Shown: positions 44,711 through 56,820 of the stretch, in pieces | How the letters are laid out: every line of letters starts with the position of its first letter | How positions within the stretch are numbered: position 1 is the first letter of the stretch | Assembly: GCA_021234155.1 (NCBI GenBank) | Contig: JAJEKV010000071.1 | Span: 5,518,483 to 5,582,482, forward strand | Direction: 5' to 3' | Length of the DNA: 64,000 nt | Source of the DNA: Isoetes taiwanensis | Lineage: Eukaryota; Streptophyta; Lycopodiopsida; Isoetales; Isoetaceae | Program-made: the position numbers and the translations under genes | The notes under the pieces: model-generated | Told to the model about the DNA's origin: nothing | Seen by the model: only the letters and a program-made list of their open reading frames with translations | Databases searched by the model: none

Positions 44711-47700
44711 TGTTCCTTCCATGCCTCTTCTCCTACCAGGTACTCCTACCAAGTCACGAATCAATTTTGAGTGCGAATCAATTTTACTTTCTTCGTTTGC
44801 GGTATGAATCAATTACGTGTGGATATGGTTTTACGGGCATATGGTTGAGGTTTTCACAAGTCTTGATGGTTTGTTTGCCATGACTTTGAATCGGTGAGTC
44901 CTTTAGATGATATGATGTCATGGCCTTGGTGTCGGTTAACCACTTTGATAGTCTTGGTTACGGAATCATTTGTTCCTTTTCTATCCTTGGATTTGTCTGT
45001 AGTTTTTAGATCTATTCTTGCTTGGTTTGGGCACAACGATTTGCATATATAGACAGTTCGTTTGTCAAAAGCTAGATTATTCTGAGAAGCGGGTTTTTGT
45101 TGATGGCATAGAGGCTTGTCCTCGGGTCAAGATTAAGGTTTAAATTGGTTCGTCACTTTCCATTTTCTGCAGAGCTTTTGGGATTGCTTGTGTGTGTTTT
45201 CTTAAAGTTTTTGCAGGTAAAGGGAAAGCTACAAGAAAGCTGCAGAAACCGCCTTTGGTTGGACGAATTTCGGATGGGCTTGATCCGATTTACTTGCGTA
45301 TCGAATGGGGCAGGTTTGTGGATTGTTGCATAAGTTTCAAGCAACGATCGATTGGAGGATTCGATCTTTGAGGATTAAATGCGGGATTCGCTATCGCGAT
45401 GGTGGCGGGTTTGATTTGATTCTTGTTTAGTTCGATTTCGGTTAGTTGATTACGTGTGGCGAGTAGTTCTTTGGCGGGTAGTTTTATATCTCTCGCCATG
45501 TTCGCTGACGACATTTCTTTAGATCGTTTTCCTTTGCCCTATTGCCTCGGCCTACCCGGATCTATCTTACGCCTTGTTTTCTTCATTTGATTCGGCTTTT
45601 TCTTTCTCCGAAATCCACCGCCTTCTGACCTTCCGCCTTCTATTGCGCCTCTTCGTTACGTGGAAGGCATGCGCTTGCGTGGCGGGGCCGCGTGGCGGCT
45701 TTCATTTGCTGGCCGGATCATCGGGGCGGCCCGCAGTTCTGCTACACCTTCACGATGATGGCTACACATTGCCATCGGTGGTGAGCCCCGATGATACGGT
45801 GCTCACTTTTGTTTCTACATTTTAAACCTTCAAGGGTCATTTTATGAATTTTTACCTACGAATTATTAAATTTTCCTAGACCCTTGGCATTTTAATTGGT
45901 TATACCTTGTTGCTCCCTAGTCGAGTGCCCCTAGCGTTTCCTTGTCTTGCGATGGATTGAGTAGTCGTTAGTACCTCTGATAGTTGTTGTTGTGCGATCG
46001 TTCTCGGTTCCATGGCTTCACTATCTTTGTGATATATGCACGATTTGACTTAGAAAAGGTTGCGCTGCATTTTAATTTCGATAGAATGCCTTTGGCTAAG
46101 GTTGAGTTTTTCTATGAAGCTTGGGTTTTTTTTCCGTCTTGGTGTGTGTGTCTAGTGGGTTTTTTTTTTTTACCTTTATTATCTATTGGTAGATTGCTTT
46201 GAGTTTTTCATAATTGATCTAGGATTAGTTGGGCTCGATTTGAACATGTAAATGGTGACTCACGTCATCCATCCGTCCATTACGTTCCTTGCCCCTTCTC
46301 ACTTCTATTCTATTCCCTCTAGCTTAGAGCTCAATGGTGTATCTCATTTGTCAAGTTCGTAGGTGCAAGGGATTTTCTCTCTTTTTCATTCTTATCTGGT
46401 GACTCTTTCTTTAGTCTCTATATAGACAGGTTGTTCGGGGAATGATCATGCTAACATCAAATCATTTGTTCACCACGAAGCCGCTTTGACGAGATGTTTT
46501 TACTTCGGGATTGTGTTTATCCAAGGTACCTCATTCTTGACATGCAAGATTCCCATTGATGGTAAGACTTTAAAGGTATATTTATCTTTGCATGGCACCT
46601 TCGTGTGTGCATGGACCTTTTGGAGAGGTTGTAAGGTGTTGATCTTACATTAGCAGGGATATGATTAGGTTGCCACTTGTTAACCATACATTGGCTTGCT
46701 GTGGGTTGGTGCTAGTTGTTGACAGGTTGTTTGTCTAATTTTAATATGCGTCAATCATCCCATGAGAGTGCTTCTTGGTTCATTTCAAGTTTGTGCATCT
46801 AGTTTTTACGGGTTACATTGCACGTGTTTGGGCATCATTATCAATCCAGAACTGGCAAGAGGTTTCTCTATGGTATAGAGTTTGTATTTCCTAACGTTGT
46901 GGCGAATTTTTAATAGGCGCATTATGTTCATTTCTAGCATTCTCTCCCCCTTATTTTCCTTCTTGTTTTGGTTGCATGCTTGCGCTCATTTCTAGTGTTG
47001 CAATAGCCTCGGCTTCTCCTAGTTCTTAGTCATGCTTCATGTCCATTATTTGCTTATGGTCAATTGTCGTGTTGTTTGTTTACTGGTTGGGGGTATTTCT
47101 AGATACCCACAGTTGTTCCATCTTTTTGATCAGCACAGATTAGAGTTGAGATATGCGTAACTATTGGGGCTTGATTTCTTTTCCTTTATTCTAAGTCCAT
47201 TTTTCTATTATTTCATTCTTTTGTTATATATATTAGATTGAGCATGTCTGCATAGATGTAGCTCTCTCCGGTTGCAACCTTAGTTGTGATTTTATTTTTG
47301 GGCTCCACATCATTGGCACACATGCCTCAAGTTGCATTTTTCTATTTTCGATTGTTATGACAAGATTAACGTGTAGTATTCATTCCTTGCTTAGTCGTTT
47401 TTGCTTGCTTATGATTTATCTTTGGTTTTGCTTTGTTTTTTAAGGCTGTTTTGTTTCTATGCGTGCGTGCTTAATTTAGAGTCGCAAGAGTTTTTTATTT
47501 TGTTTGTTCTTTTCATTTTTGGTATATCCAATTTCCCTTGCTAAAATTTCCCACTTTGACCTTCTATTTTTGCACCATTGATGAGAGTTTCTTTGTTCCA
47601 GATGCTTCTTCGATTCTGTTTTTCCTTCGGCTCATCTTTGGTTCCTTGTTCGTGACGTTAAAATCTCTTCTTCTTCTTCTTTTGCGCTATTATCCTATTA

Positions 47701-50329
47701 GGTTCCATAGGTCGCATTGTTGCAGTTTTTTGTTAGAAGTTTGATCACGGTCTTATTTTTTCCATTTCTTGGCATGTCACTATCTCGCTATGTTCTTTGC
47801 TTTGTTTCCTATTCTCGATTCCGTTATCTATCTTATTTCTCCATTTGTTGACATGTTCGCAGCCTCACTATGTTCTTTTGCTTCGTTCCTTATTCTTAAT
47901 TCCTCCATCTATCTTGCTTGTTTTTGTCATCAGGTTTCTCTTTCACTTGCTAATCCCCTTGTTCTCTTCCTTTACGTTCAAGTTCTATCATAGATGTCTC
48001 GTTCCATTCAACCGTTTTTGCATTACTGGTCCCGGTTGCTCTGTGGCTTCTTTTACTCCATGTATCTTGTGATGTGCCCTTCGTCTATTTTTCATTCCTC
48101 TATATCCTCCAGTAGTTGTGCTATGTCCATCTATTCTTGATCCCATTTTCTGCCACTTCATTTGCTTCGTTTTTTTTCTAAGGTTGCTCTAAGGCCCTAT
48201 ATAGTTCTCGAGCTTTATTTCTTTTTGTATGCGTAGGTCAGTGCACGCTCCTTTCTCATATGTATTCAGTTGTTTCTCATGATTGCGGGCGTGTACACGC
48301 TTTTTTGTCATATGTTCTCAGTTTTTGCATTGTGCGACCTTAGCCCATTTGTTTTCTATGTTCCAGGTTGTTCCTTGTGCATTCCTTCTTTTGTTCCTAT
48401 GTTCCATGTTGTTCTTTTTTGTTTTTGGTGCCATTGTTCTTTTGCATTTTTGGTCCGTTGGTTCGGTCACTTTCATTGCTCTCACGGGCCCGCGGTGTGT
48501 TCTTTTCTTGACATTGCCCCATTTGTTGGACCATTAATTTCTGTTCTTATCGTTCATGTTGGATAAGCCGCTATGTACATCTTGCATCCTCATAAACTTT
48601 TTATTAGATGTTCACAGAGTTGCATTTCTCTTGGTCTTTCAGTTGTCTCCACGAGTGTACACGCCCTCCTTAGGCCTTTATGTATGTTGACGCCTTTGTC
48701 TTTCTTGTTCCTTGCATGTTCGTCATGTTTTTGGTTTTCTTATTCTGATTCCTTTGTTTCCTATTCGTTCATTTGTTACTATGTTCCATGTTGTTCTTCT
48801 TTGCCCCTTTCATAGAATTATTCTACTTGAGATGTTTGGTCACGTTGACTCAACACTTTCATTGCTCTATTGGTCACATTATGTTCTTTTGCGGATATTA
48901 TTTTTGTCCAGTATTTTTATTATCCTATCATTCATGCTGGATAGGTCCCTTTGTATGTCTTGCATTCCCACGAACTTGTTTTAGATGTTCGTGTGCTCCT
49001 TTGCTTCATTTTTGCACCCGTTGTTCTCTGCTCATTTTACCCGATTTGGCCATTAGCCCTGTTAATCTCTATAGTCTCACTTGCCTCGTGATTTTGGACT
49101 TTCTCATTTGGTTTTGCTCTCAAAGCCTGCGTATTGCTTCATTGCTTCATTCTGGCGTGTTCACACTGTTTTACGTATTCATATTGCTCGACATCTTTTT
49201 TGTCTATGTTATAGTTATCTTATCCCTTATGTATTTGGCCTATTATTGTCCCATTTACCCAATCGTTCTCGTTATTATTGTGCACATTCATATGTCTATT
49301 CCAGGTCTCCCTCTGTGCCTCGCATGCTCCTTCTGGTCCTTGAGTTCTTTTATTCTGTTAGCCTCTTCTATTTTTTCGGTCCAGTCTGGTCTCTTTAAAA
49401 TTTGGACCCATTTGCTGAGTTGTTTCATAGGTAAACTAGTGTATAGCAATTTCTTTGCTTATCTCTTTGATTGAAACTCATCTCTCTTGCCCTCATTGTT
49501 TTCATAGCATCTTGTTTTTGGCAGTTTTTCCATTTAAATTGGTCCCTTTAGATTGTCGTTAGGATATTCGTTGTGTCTGTTTGTAAGGTTCTTACTCGTT
49601 GTCTCATTAATCCTATAGCTTTCTTACTCAATTTGATCTATTTAGCATGTTTTCGTATGTTATCCAGTTGCGCATTATGGTTTGCGTGCATTTGATCTGT
49701 CTTGCTTACCTGCTATATTTAGATTTTGGAGGTTTTTGGATGCTATGGTACATGCAAGCATTATCCTGTATTATTTCTTTATGTTTTTCGGTGTTTTCCT
49801 TGTCAATTTTTTCGTTAAGTTTGTAGCTTGGTTTTAGTTCCTATTTTATTATTTTTCTATTTCTTTCCCCGTTAACTCATGTGCATCATGCCCTTTCTGC
49901 TTTTGCATCTAGTTGCCTTGTTTTTTCTCAGTTTGTTGCCTTACTTTTTTTTTTTTTTTTACCCGGTTGACTCCATTAGTTCATTCAGTCCATCAGCCCT
50001 TCGTTTTATCTTTTGCTTATTTGCACTATTGTATTAAGCTAGTCCTTCTTGACTGCATCGCTTTCTTTTATATATTTACCAAGTCTCCTCTTGAGTCGCC
50101 TTAGTTCTCCTTTTCCCTGTTGGTGTTCATATATCATATTCTTTGCCCTCTGCTTCACAGTTTGTCTGCCCCCTTTGCTTGGTCTGTTCTAATCATTCTG
50201 TGTTGTCCATCTCTCCCCTCGTTTGCCTTTGCCCTGTCGTCCTAATTTGCTCCATTCTTTTTGAGGTAGATTCCTCTTCTATCGGCGAACTAGTTGTATC
50301 ATAGGACCCATCCTAGGAATGCCACGGTT
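44711..50329. mobile_element. Pyrimidine-rich non-coding insert (LARD-like?)
   Basis: 5.6 kb of strongly C/T-rich plus-strand DNA between the two 146-bp direct repeats. Open frames are long only because stops are scarce in T/C-rich sequence; their hydrophobic products match nothing. Internal duplications occur: a ~97-bp unit at 47770-47960 and a ~380-bp unit at about 48390-48985 (tatgttccatgttgttctt at 48398 and 48780; ttcatgNtggata at 48552 and 48931). A non-autonomous LTR derivative is possible, but PBS, PPT and TG/CA ends were not confirmed. Confidence 0.45.
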
Positions 50330-50475
50330 CTATTGCGATAGCAATAGAACCGACATTCCTTGGATGGGGACGCCCTAGCTTGCATCTCCTATTTATATCG
50401 CCTCTTTCCTCATTTCTAGTCATCAGCGTTCTGTTGAGTTCCTTTCCATTCTCCTCATTTCTGGCTCCACAAGTC
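50330..50475 (+). repeat. Direct repeat, right copy (LTR-like)
   Basis: Second copy of 44565-44710 including the 26-bp palindrome and a CTATTTATAT TATA-like word. It is preceded at 50289 by actagttgtatcataggacc, a phrase that recurs at 51289, giving a second, 1,000-bp spaced repeat pair downstream. Confidence 0.85.
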
Positions 50476-51526
50476 TCCCGCCCTCCTCTCCCTCAATATT
50501 ATCTGAGCTTGTTGGGTCATATCTACGGTTGATTTTCTGTTTCTCATATTCCTTTGTTGAAGTTGCTCCATTTCCTTCTAATCGGTCTGTCATCTTTATG
50601 TTTATCTATTTTTCTATACCTCTCGGATTATCCTGAGGTCGTGATAACCTCCATGTTTTCTTTCTATCTTCATTTTTTCTCGGCGTGGCACTGTTGCCTC
50701 CGAGGCTTACTCATTATTTCATTCTTTATCGGCGTGGCACTGTAGCCTCCGAGTTATAATTTCTTTTCATTGTCTCTCGGCGTGGCGATGTAGCCTCCGA
50801 GGCAGCACTAGTCGGATGGTTTTCCTACGATGTTCATTCCGTGGAAGGTTCCCGATTGGTCGGCTGTTGTTTCTTTTTCGGCGTGGCCAATGGAGCCGCC
50901 GAGCCTTATTATTGGTTTGATACAATATTGTATTGATGCGCTGGGCGCCTAACTCCCTAATATGTCATTTTCCTGTTACAGCCTTGACTCTACAGGTTAC
51001 TCTTGGAGTATCTCGGTTATCACGGTGTGAGGGATCGCGCTTCATCCTTGAAGAGTGTCGCCATCCTGTTTATCGGAGTATTCTCGGCTGACATATGTTA
51101 GCGATGGAGCAGCCCTCATTTTTGCTTAGCCTACATGGAGGATGATTCGTCTCTTTATCTATTCATGCTCTCGATGATTGTCTAGTTTCGAAGCATGTTT
51201 TTTCAAAACTTCAACCCCTAGTACGGGGAACCAATTTGTACTCAGTGTTTCAAAGGACTCAATGAGAACACCACTTCACTTCGGCCAACTAGTTGTATCA
51301 TAGGACCCATCCTAGAAATGTCGAATCCTTAGTCATTACACGCCTCAACTTGCACTGACTACAATAAGTGCAAACTTGAACAGAACTGCAAGGGTGGTAC
51401 AATACAACTCATAAGTGCCTTTGTTTCTTATGATGCGATTCGCCTCTCCTTGAGTAAGCTTTTTACTTTCTTTCTTCGGCCTCGCGCTATATGGTAGTAA
51501 CTTATGGTTTTATATTCTTATCTCAG
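50476..51526. other. Non-coding segment with CTCGG...CCGAG hairpins
   Basis: Four copies of tcggcgtggcNNtgtNgcctccgag-type hairpins at about 50679, 50728, 50774 and 50877. It ends with an acceptor-like tattcttatctcag at 51526, after which gene-like sequence resumes. It also carries the second copy of tagttgtatcataggaccca at about 51292. Confidence 0.6.
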
Positions 51527-53400
51527 ACCATATCCCATGCAATTGAGGCAAGCTAGAAATCAATGGATTGAGCTTGGCCGTCCAATTTCAAAAAGAAAGA
51601 AGCAGGGGGAGAAGAAAGACAACTCTTACGAGGAAATGATTAAGATGATCAGCAACATCATCATACAAAAGAAGGACATTGCAGAAGAGGAGGAAGAGGA
51701 AACTAGCACCAAGAAGAAGAAGTCCAAGGAAGGCCCCTCAGATTCTTACCACATCGTGTTCAGTCCTGATCATTGTGAGACAAATGGAATGAGGTGTGGA
51801 ACAAGTGGACAACGGAGAAGAAGCGGAACCACGAGAAAAGGATCCGTGAAGATTTTACGATTCTGAGACTTGAGGAATGCCACGAGGGGGTTAAGGGAAG
51901 AAGAAATTCTCAAAGGTGCTCGATGCATTTATAGATGGACAAGTCTTTGTGAAGAAGGTCTCAAAAATCAAAGAGGTACCATCCTTTTGAGGAGGCACGC
52001 AAGTCCATGAAAGACCTCCATGTCATGAGGGAGGCCATCTCAAAGGAGCTCTTTGAGATGTTTGGAATCTAAAACCTATCGAGCAAGGTATCTTGAACAT
52101 GATGAAAATAACGGATGAAGACACCTTTCGGTACTCGAAGTGGTCGCTGGATTTATTCAAGCATATAAATCCGGGGAACAAGGAAAAACCCATAGCGCCA
52201 TCAAAGGTCCGTGTGGGGTGAGGTCAGAGTCGATGGGGACTTGGACATTCACGAGGCGTATAAGAAACCTACATGGTGAAGTCCTGTCAGGGTTCTCTAG
52301 TTGTTGCCACCCAGACTATTCCAAAGACAGCTTCATTGTTTGTGGTGGACTGTTGGACATACCCTTAGGATATAGACTATTACATCTCTATGCTCTCAAA
52401 TTGTCTCAAGAAGACTGCCCAAGAGTACATCACACTTGTGTTCCTCTCTGAACCTGCAGAGGAATATCCAAAGATCTTGCAGGCTACCACTCAGATAGAG
52501 GCCAATATGAGTGTGCGCCACGGGGTGCTGGTAGATGGGACGCCTGCTAAGAACATTTATGTCACTCATGGCATAACAATGATCACTTACGTGATCATAA
52601 ATAAAGTAGCAGTCGCGGTTTACGAGGCCCACAAGTACGGTCCCCAAAAGCTTCTTGAGTCGATACTCAGATTTACAGAGATGGAGAGCTTGGATAATTA
52701 CCTCTGGACCGATGAGCTTACCCCTAACCTGACCACTGAGTAATGTGAGAAGGAACTAGAGTACAAACAAGTTGGCCTGAAGGAAGGTGCAGTGAACAAG
52801 TACAAACTAAGCTCAAACTTGGCTTTCTACCTCGTGGATACATTTGTGCCCAAGGGAGGCTTAGTCTATGCCTACTTTGTCAATGGTAGGGTTGGGCATG
52901 AAGCTCTAGCCAATGGCAGAAAAGTTCAAAGCTGGGTGGCCACTGAGCAGCAGAAAGAGTTTATGGAGCTGTATTATCCTGATGTGGAGAAGCATCATCT
53001 GACATATCAAGGGAAGCAAGCACAGAGGGAGAATCAGCAAGGTGAAAACGATGCAAAGAGGGAGAGAAAGAAGAAGGAGGCAGAGCAAGAGTGAGGAGGA
53101 GGATGCGGGGATGGCGCCGAAGAAAGCTGTCTCTCGATGAGGAGTCCACCGAGGAAGAAAGTGAAACTGAATCACGAAGTCCACCACCAAAGTCGCCACC
53201 AATCATGGATCTACAGACTCAGAAGAAGTTGGCAAAGGCCTTATCAGAAGAGGAGAAAATTCTTGAGGTAAATCCACAGGAACCAGATATACAGAATACT
53301 TCTGTTCTTCCTGAACAAACTGAACCTAGTCCTATCAGAACTGAAAAAGAAGATAGGACATCCAGGATGGGAGAAAAGACGACTTCACCCACAAAAGAAT
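51527..53400 (+). pseudogene. Middle of the decayed gene: distant methyltransferase-like region and linker
   Basis: After the acceptor at 51526 the frames read PYPMQLRQARNQWIELGRP and a Lys/Glu-rich stretch. They slip repeatedly between 51780 and 52390, then EYITLVFLSEPAEEYPKIL, NMSVRHGVLVDG and NIYVTHGITMITYVI appear (52390-52743). After a TAA comes LAFYLVDTFVPKGGLVYAYF, GRVGHEALANGRKVQSWVA and EFMELYYPD (52792-53094). The order of a strand-loop Gly-rich turn and a later A-x-x-x-GR-x-x element recalls Rossmann-fold DNA/RNA methyltransferases, but catalytic motifs are not intact. A highly charged linker follows to 53400. The methyltransferase assignment is speculative; the linkage to 44032-44605 is inferred from order and strand. 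Confidence 0.35.
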
Positions 53401-53535
53401 AAGTCATATGGATCATTTATTTAGCATGTCTCGCGCGTAGGGCGATTGTATTATTCTTAAATATAAAAAAAATTTGTTAACTTGAAATATGCATTGTGCA
53501 AAGAGGAGACTACTTCAAATAACAACAAACTTTTC

Positions 53536-54240
53536 TCTTTGACCTGAATGGAGTTCTTATCAAGTCCTTCTCCAAGGCAGAGTACCGTGTTGCACGTCCT
53601 TTTCCTGGAGGGGTTCTAAAGACAAAGACCAAATGGGTGTATCCAAGACGTGGTGTTCACAAATTGTTGAGCCATTTGAAGTACAGAGCCAGCATTGGTA
53701 TATGGCCATCCATGCTGCGAAACAATATATTAGAAATTAAAGGAGTTGTTCCAGAGCTGAAGAACTTTGATTTCTATATTATATTAGATCAAGATAATTA
53801 TGGGATTATTCGTCGACCATAACATGGAGCAAAGAATATCTTCATCAAGAATATACATGAGGTCTTGGAGGTAATAGAAGGATTTCTAGAAGAGCAGATA
53901 TGTTTGGTGGATCACTACTACAAAAATAGGTAGAAATGGCACAAAAGTGACATTTATGCTCTGCCTTTTTACGGAAAGGCGGAGCATAAATGTCACTTTT
54001 GTTTCATTATTTTTTAGTAATGATCCACCCATCAAGTGTTGCTTGAGCGTAGATAGCGGCATAAATCCTCAGGCGTGGCACCCAAATAATGTAGATGAAG
54101 AGAATTGGGTGTCGTGAGAAACACTCTGGATGTTTGAGTCCCTCATATCAGCCCCTCTGGTTGCACCTTTCCTGAGTATTAGACCAGATTTGCAAGGAAA
54201 AGCAAACCCTACAGACTATGATCTAGTTGTAAAAAATTAC
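53536..54240 (+). pseudogene. NIF/FCP1-like HAD phosphatase domain, interrupted
   Basis: Motif I region FLFDLNGVLIKSF, then YRVARPFPGGV, HKLLSHLKYRASIGIWPSML (the W-S region of CTD phosphatase-like HAD proteins), LDQDNYG, KNIFIKNIHEVLEV and CLVD. A MITE (53913-54022) separates this from DPPIKC and WHPNNVDEENWV, so the catalytic VDD of motif IV is split. A further slip and stop follow near 54118. The family dephosphorylates proteins such as the RNA polymerase II tail. Motif I here is DLNG rather than DxDxT, so catalysis is uncertain even before the insertion. It sits 140 bp after the charged linker of the preceding gene and is probably its C-terminal domain. Confidence 0.65.
53913..54022. mobile_element. 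CACTA-like MITE in the HAD domain
   Basis: 110 bp, CACTACTACAAAAATAG at the left and a near-inverse TTTTTTAGTAATG at the right. The inner arms (acaaaagtgacatttatgct / agcataaatgtcacttttgt) pair almost perfectly, enclosing gccttttta. CACTACTAC starts are typical of En/Spm-CACTA ends. The flanking gat repeats make the 3-bp duplication ambiguous. Confidence 0.7.
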
Positions 54241-54519
54241 TGTCAATGAAAATGTACTCAGATTTGTAAAACTACTTGTACATGTACATAATTTATATGA
54301 ATATAAAAGATGTTTTTTTATGCAAAATTAGTTTGGCCTTGACTCTTTCCAGTCTACACTCTACTTTTTTGCCTTGGTTTTGTTGTCATTAACACACTCA
54401 ATAAATGGTGCAATATTGCCACCAATTCATATTAAAAAAAAAAATACAGTTGCTCAAAACATAGGGAAAAAACTTGAGGTAAAAAGAATGAACAGTGAAA
54501 TCATTTCAAAATAACGGAA
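54241..54519. other. AT-rich spacer
   Basis: No gene or defined repeat apart from a short A run at 54433-54443. Confidence 0.4.
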
Positions 54520-56222
54520 TCGTGGTTACAAGTCATGCTTTGTATTTTGGAGTGATTCCATTTGCTTCAAGTTTGATCTTATAGATCCACTTGTTGCTAG
54601 TAATGTTTTATTTTTCGGAGCATCAACAATGTCATATGTCTGAGTTCTATCAAACGAACTCATCTCGCTTAGCATGGTTTGCTACCATTTATGAAATTCA
54701 CATGCATTTACGGCTTCTTCATAACTTTTAGGCACACAAGGTTCCAGAATCAACAAAGATTCTGATTGATCATTTAACCATTCACTTTCAACTACTGGTT
54801 GACTTCCACCTTCAAGTACTGGTTTGTCTAATCTTTTACTTGTTCCTTGTTCTATTCTTCCAAATTAGTCAACATTAAATGGAATTGTCTCCATTAATCT
54901 CTAAGCTTCTGTTTTTCATTTCCTAGCGTATATCTGACCTATCTCTTCTCTACTAATAGGTTCAGTTTCCAGTTGATTGGGTTCATTTTCTCTATCTATC
55001 GGAACTGCATCAAACTTAACACTATCATTATCATTATCATTATCATTATCATTATCATTATCATTATCATTATCATCTATAACTCTTTCACTGCTTTCAG
55101 CTTTTCCATCAGTTTTATTATTCTGATTTGAACTTGAGATTTCAACCTTCTTTGGCTTGTACATTACACGCTCATCAAAGATGATGTCTCTGCTCACTAT
55201 TATTTGCCTTGTTTGTGGGTTATACAATCTATATCCTTTCGATTGTGTACCAAAACCCACTAAGTAGGTAATACATGATCTATCATCCAACTTTGCTCTT
55301 TTCTCCTCTTGAACCCCATAAACCCTTAAATGTTCATACGAAGGTTCATTTCCAGACCATAGTATATTGGGCACGTTACCTCTTAAGGCATTTGATGGCA
55401 ACATATTCTGTATATATACTGCAGTTAGAACAGCTTCCTCCCATAGAAAGTTGGGCAGACCACTGGACTTTAACATTGACCTAATGGCATTCAAAATCGT
55501 CATGTTCTTACTTTCAGATACTCCATTTTGCTGAGGTGAGAAGTTGCGTCAATTGTCGCCTTATTCCTCTTTCATTTCAATATCTTATGGATCTTTCTGA
55601 TAGATACTTCCCACCTTTATCTGATCTCACACATTTTATTTTCTTGCCACTTTGACATTCTGCCTCAGCTGCAAATTTCTTAAACGCTTCCAATGCTTGA
55701 CTTTTGTACCTTAGACAGTATGTTCATGTCTTTCTGACGAAATATCGTTTTTCTATTCTACTCATAACATTTAAGAGTCCACACAAGTCTGTGTGTACAA
55801 GGTCTAAAATATTTTTTGCTCTCTTTGCTGTTTTCTTGAGCGGAAGCCTTGCATGCTTACCAAGTATGCATCCTACACATGTTGTCTGCTCAAGATTATG
55901 ATATGGTATCTCAATCAGCCCTTTGTTTTCCATATTGGCCAGACTTGAGAAACTAGTGTGGCATAATCTACCATACCATACCTGAGCAGAAGGAACTATA
56001 ATTACATTAACATCTGAGCAATAGTTAGTGCTTAAGCCAAATAAGTTACCAACTCTTTTTTCCAAAAACCTTATTTCATTATCGGAAAGCACCTTACATT
56101 CAACTTTCTTAAACAAGACTTTATATCCAAGGTCAACTAGCTGAGCAACAGAAATTAAATTCCTAACTAAGGTAGAAACGCACAAAACATTCTTAAGATT
56201 AACAACCTTGCCATTCAAGTCA
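54520..56222 (-). mobile_element. Ty1/copia retrotransposon remnant
   Basis: Minus-strand pieces in order: gag-pre-integrase (VWYGRLCHTSFSSLANM, then TTCVGCILGKHARLP, a CxxC zinc element; about 56218-55724), the integrase core (broken near 55500-55720), and its C-terminal part (MLKSSGLPNFLWEEAV, YEHLRVYG, YLVGFGTQSKGYRLYNPQT). An acidic linker with a (DN)n tract follows, then the start of the RT region in broken frames (EFHKW, LSEMSSFDRTQTYDIVDAP) to about 54520. LTRs, gag and most of RT are missing. The 56222 end is cut by a LINE poly(A) tail. Confidence 0.85.
55023..55076. repeat. (TTATCA)n hexanucleotide repeat
   Basis: Nine or so perfect copies of the hexamer within the copia coding linker. 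On the minus strand it is in frame and encodes alternating Asp-Asn. Confidence 0.95.
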
Positions 56223-56820
56223 TTTTTTTTTTTTTGTAGGCAAGCTTTTTTTTTATTCTCATTGATAATAGGCCATATCAGAAGTATTTAAACAAAACCA
56301 TGGTATCTAGAAACACCAAATAGGAAGAATAAACCTCATAACAATCCCAGATTCAGGTCTAAGGATTAACATAGTATTTTCTATACGGACAAGGTTAGAA
56401 ACCCATCAAGAAGCCATCACTATGTCCATTTGAAGCTCCACCACTGAAAGAAGTTAGCAGCAGGATGTCACATAATAGCAAGTATCATCCCACGCGTTAA
56501 CTCGACTTGGGAATGCATCCAAACAAGGTTGTACTATAAGAGCTGCTCTATCTTCCAACTATGGAGGATGCCCAACAAGCCTAACCCTTGTAGAGCGGTC
56601 CATTCGCTCTCCATGTGCATGTCCATCTGCCAACAAAGGCCACAGCTACCCGTTGCTCTAACAGCAATATAAGAGCCATGGTCTCCCGCCCAAAGCTTTT
56701 ACATAAGATCTCCTTACTCATCCACATAGTCCAATCCTGTGCCAATCCATAAATCCTAATCTTCCCCTTGCTGAGAAAGGGGGAGGACGACATTAACAGA
56801 TCCAAACTATGCATACCAGA
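56223..56820 (-). mobile_element. LINE 3' end inserted in the copia remnant
   Basis: T runs at 56223-56235 and 56245-56254 with gtaggcaagc between them read on the minus strand as AATAAAAAAAAAGCTTGCCT followed by ACA and poly(A), a common plant LINE 3' end. The upstream minus-strand frame (56814-56581) has no clear RT motif, so the extent towards higher coordinates is a guess. Confidence 0.5.

Noticed and set aside
47538-49474. Many long hydrophobic plus-strand frames (up to 233 codons) that look like membrane proteins
   Set aside because: The DNA is strongly T/C-rich, which removes stop codons and yields Phe/Leu/Ser/Cys-rich products. The frames overlap each other and match nothing recognisable.
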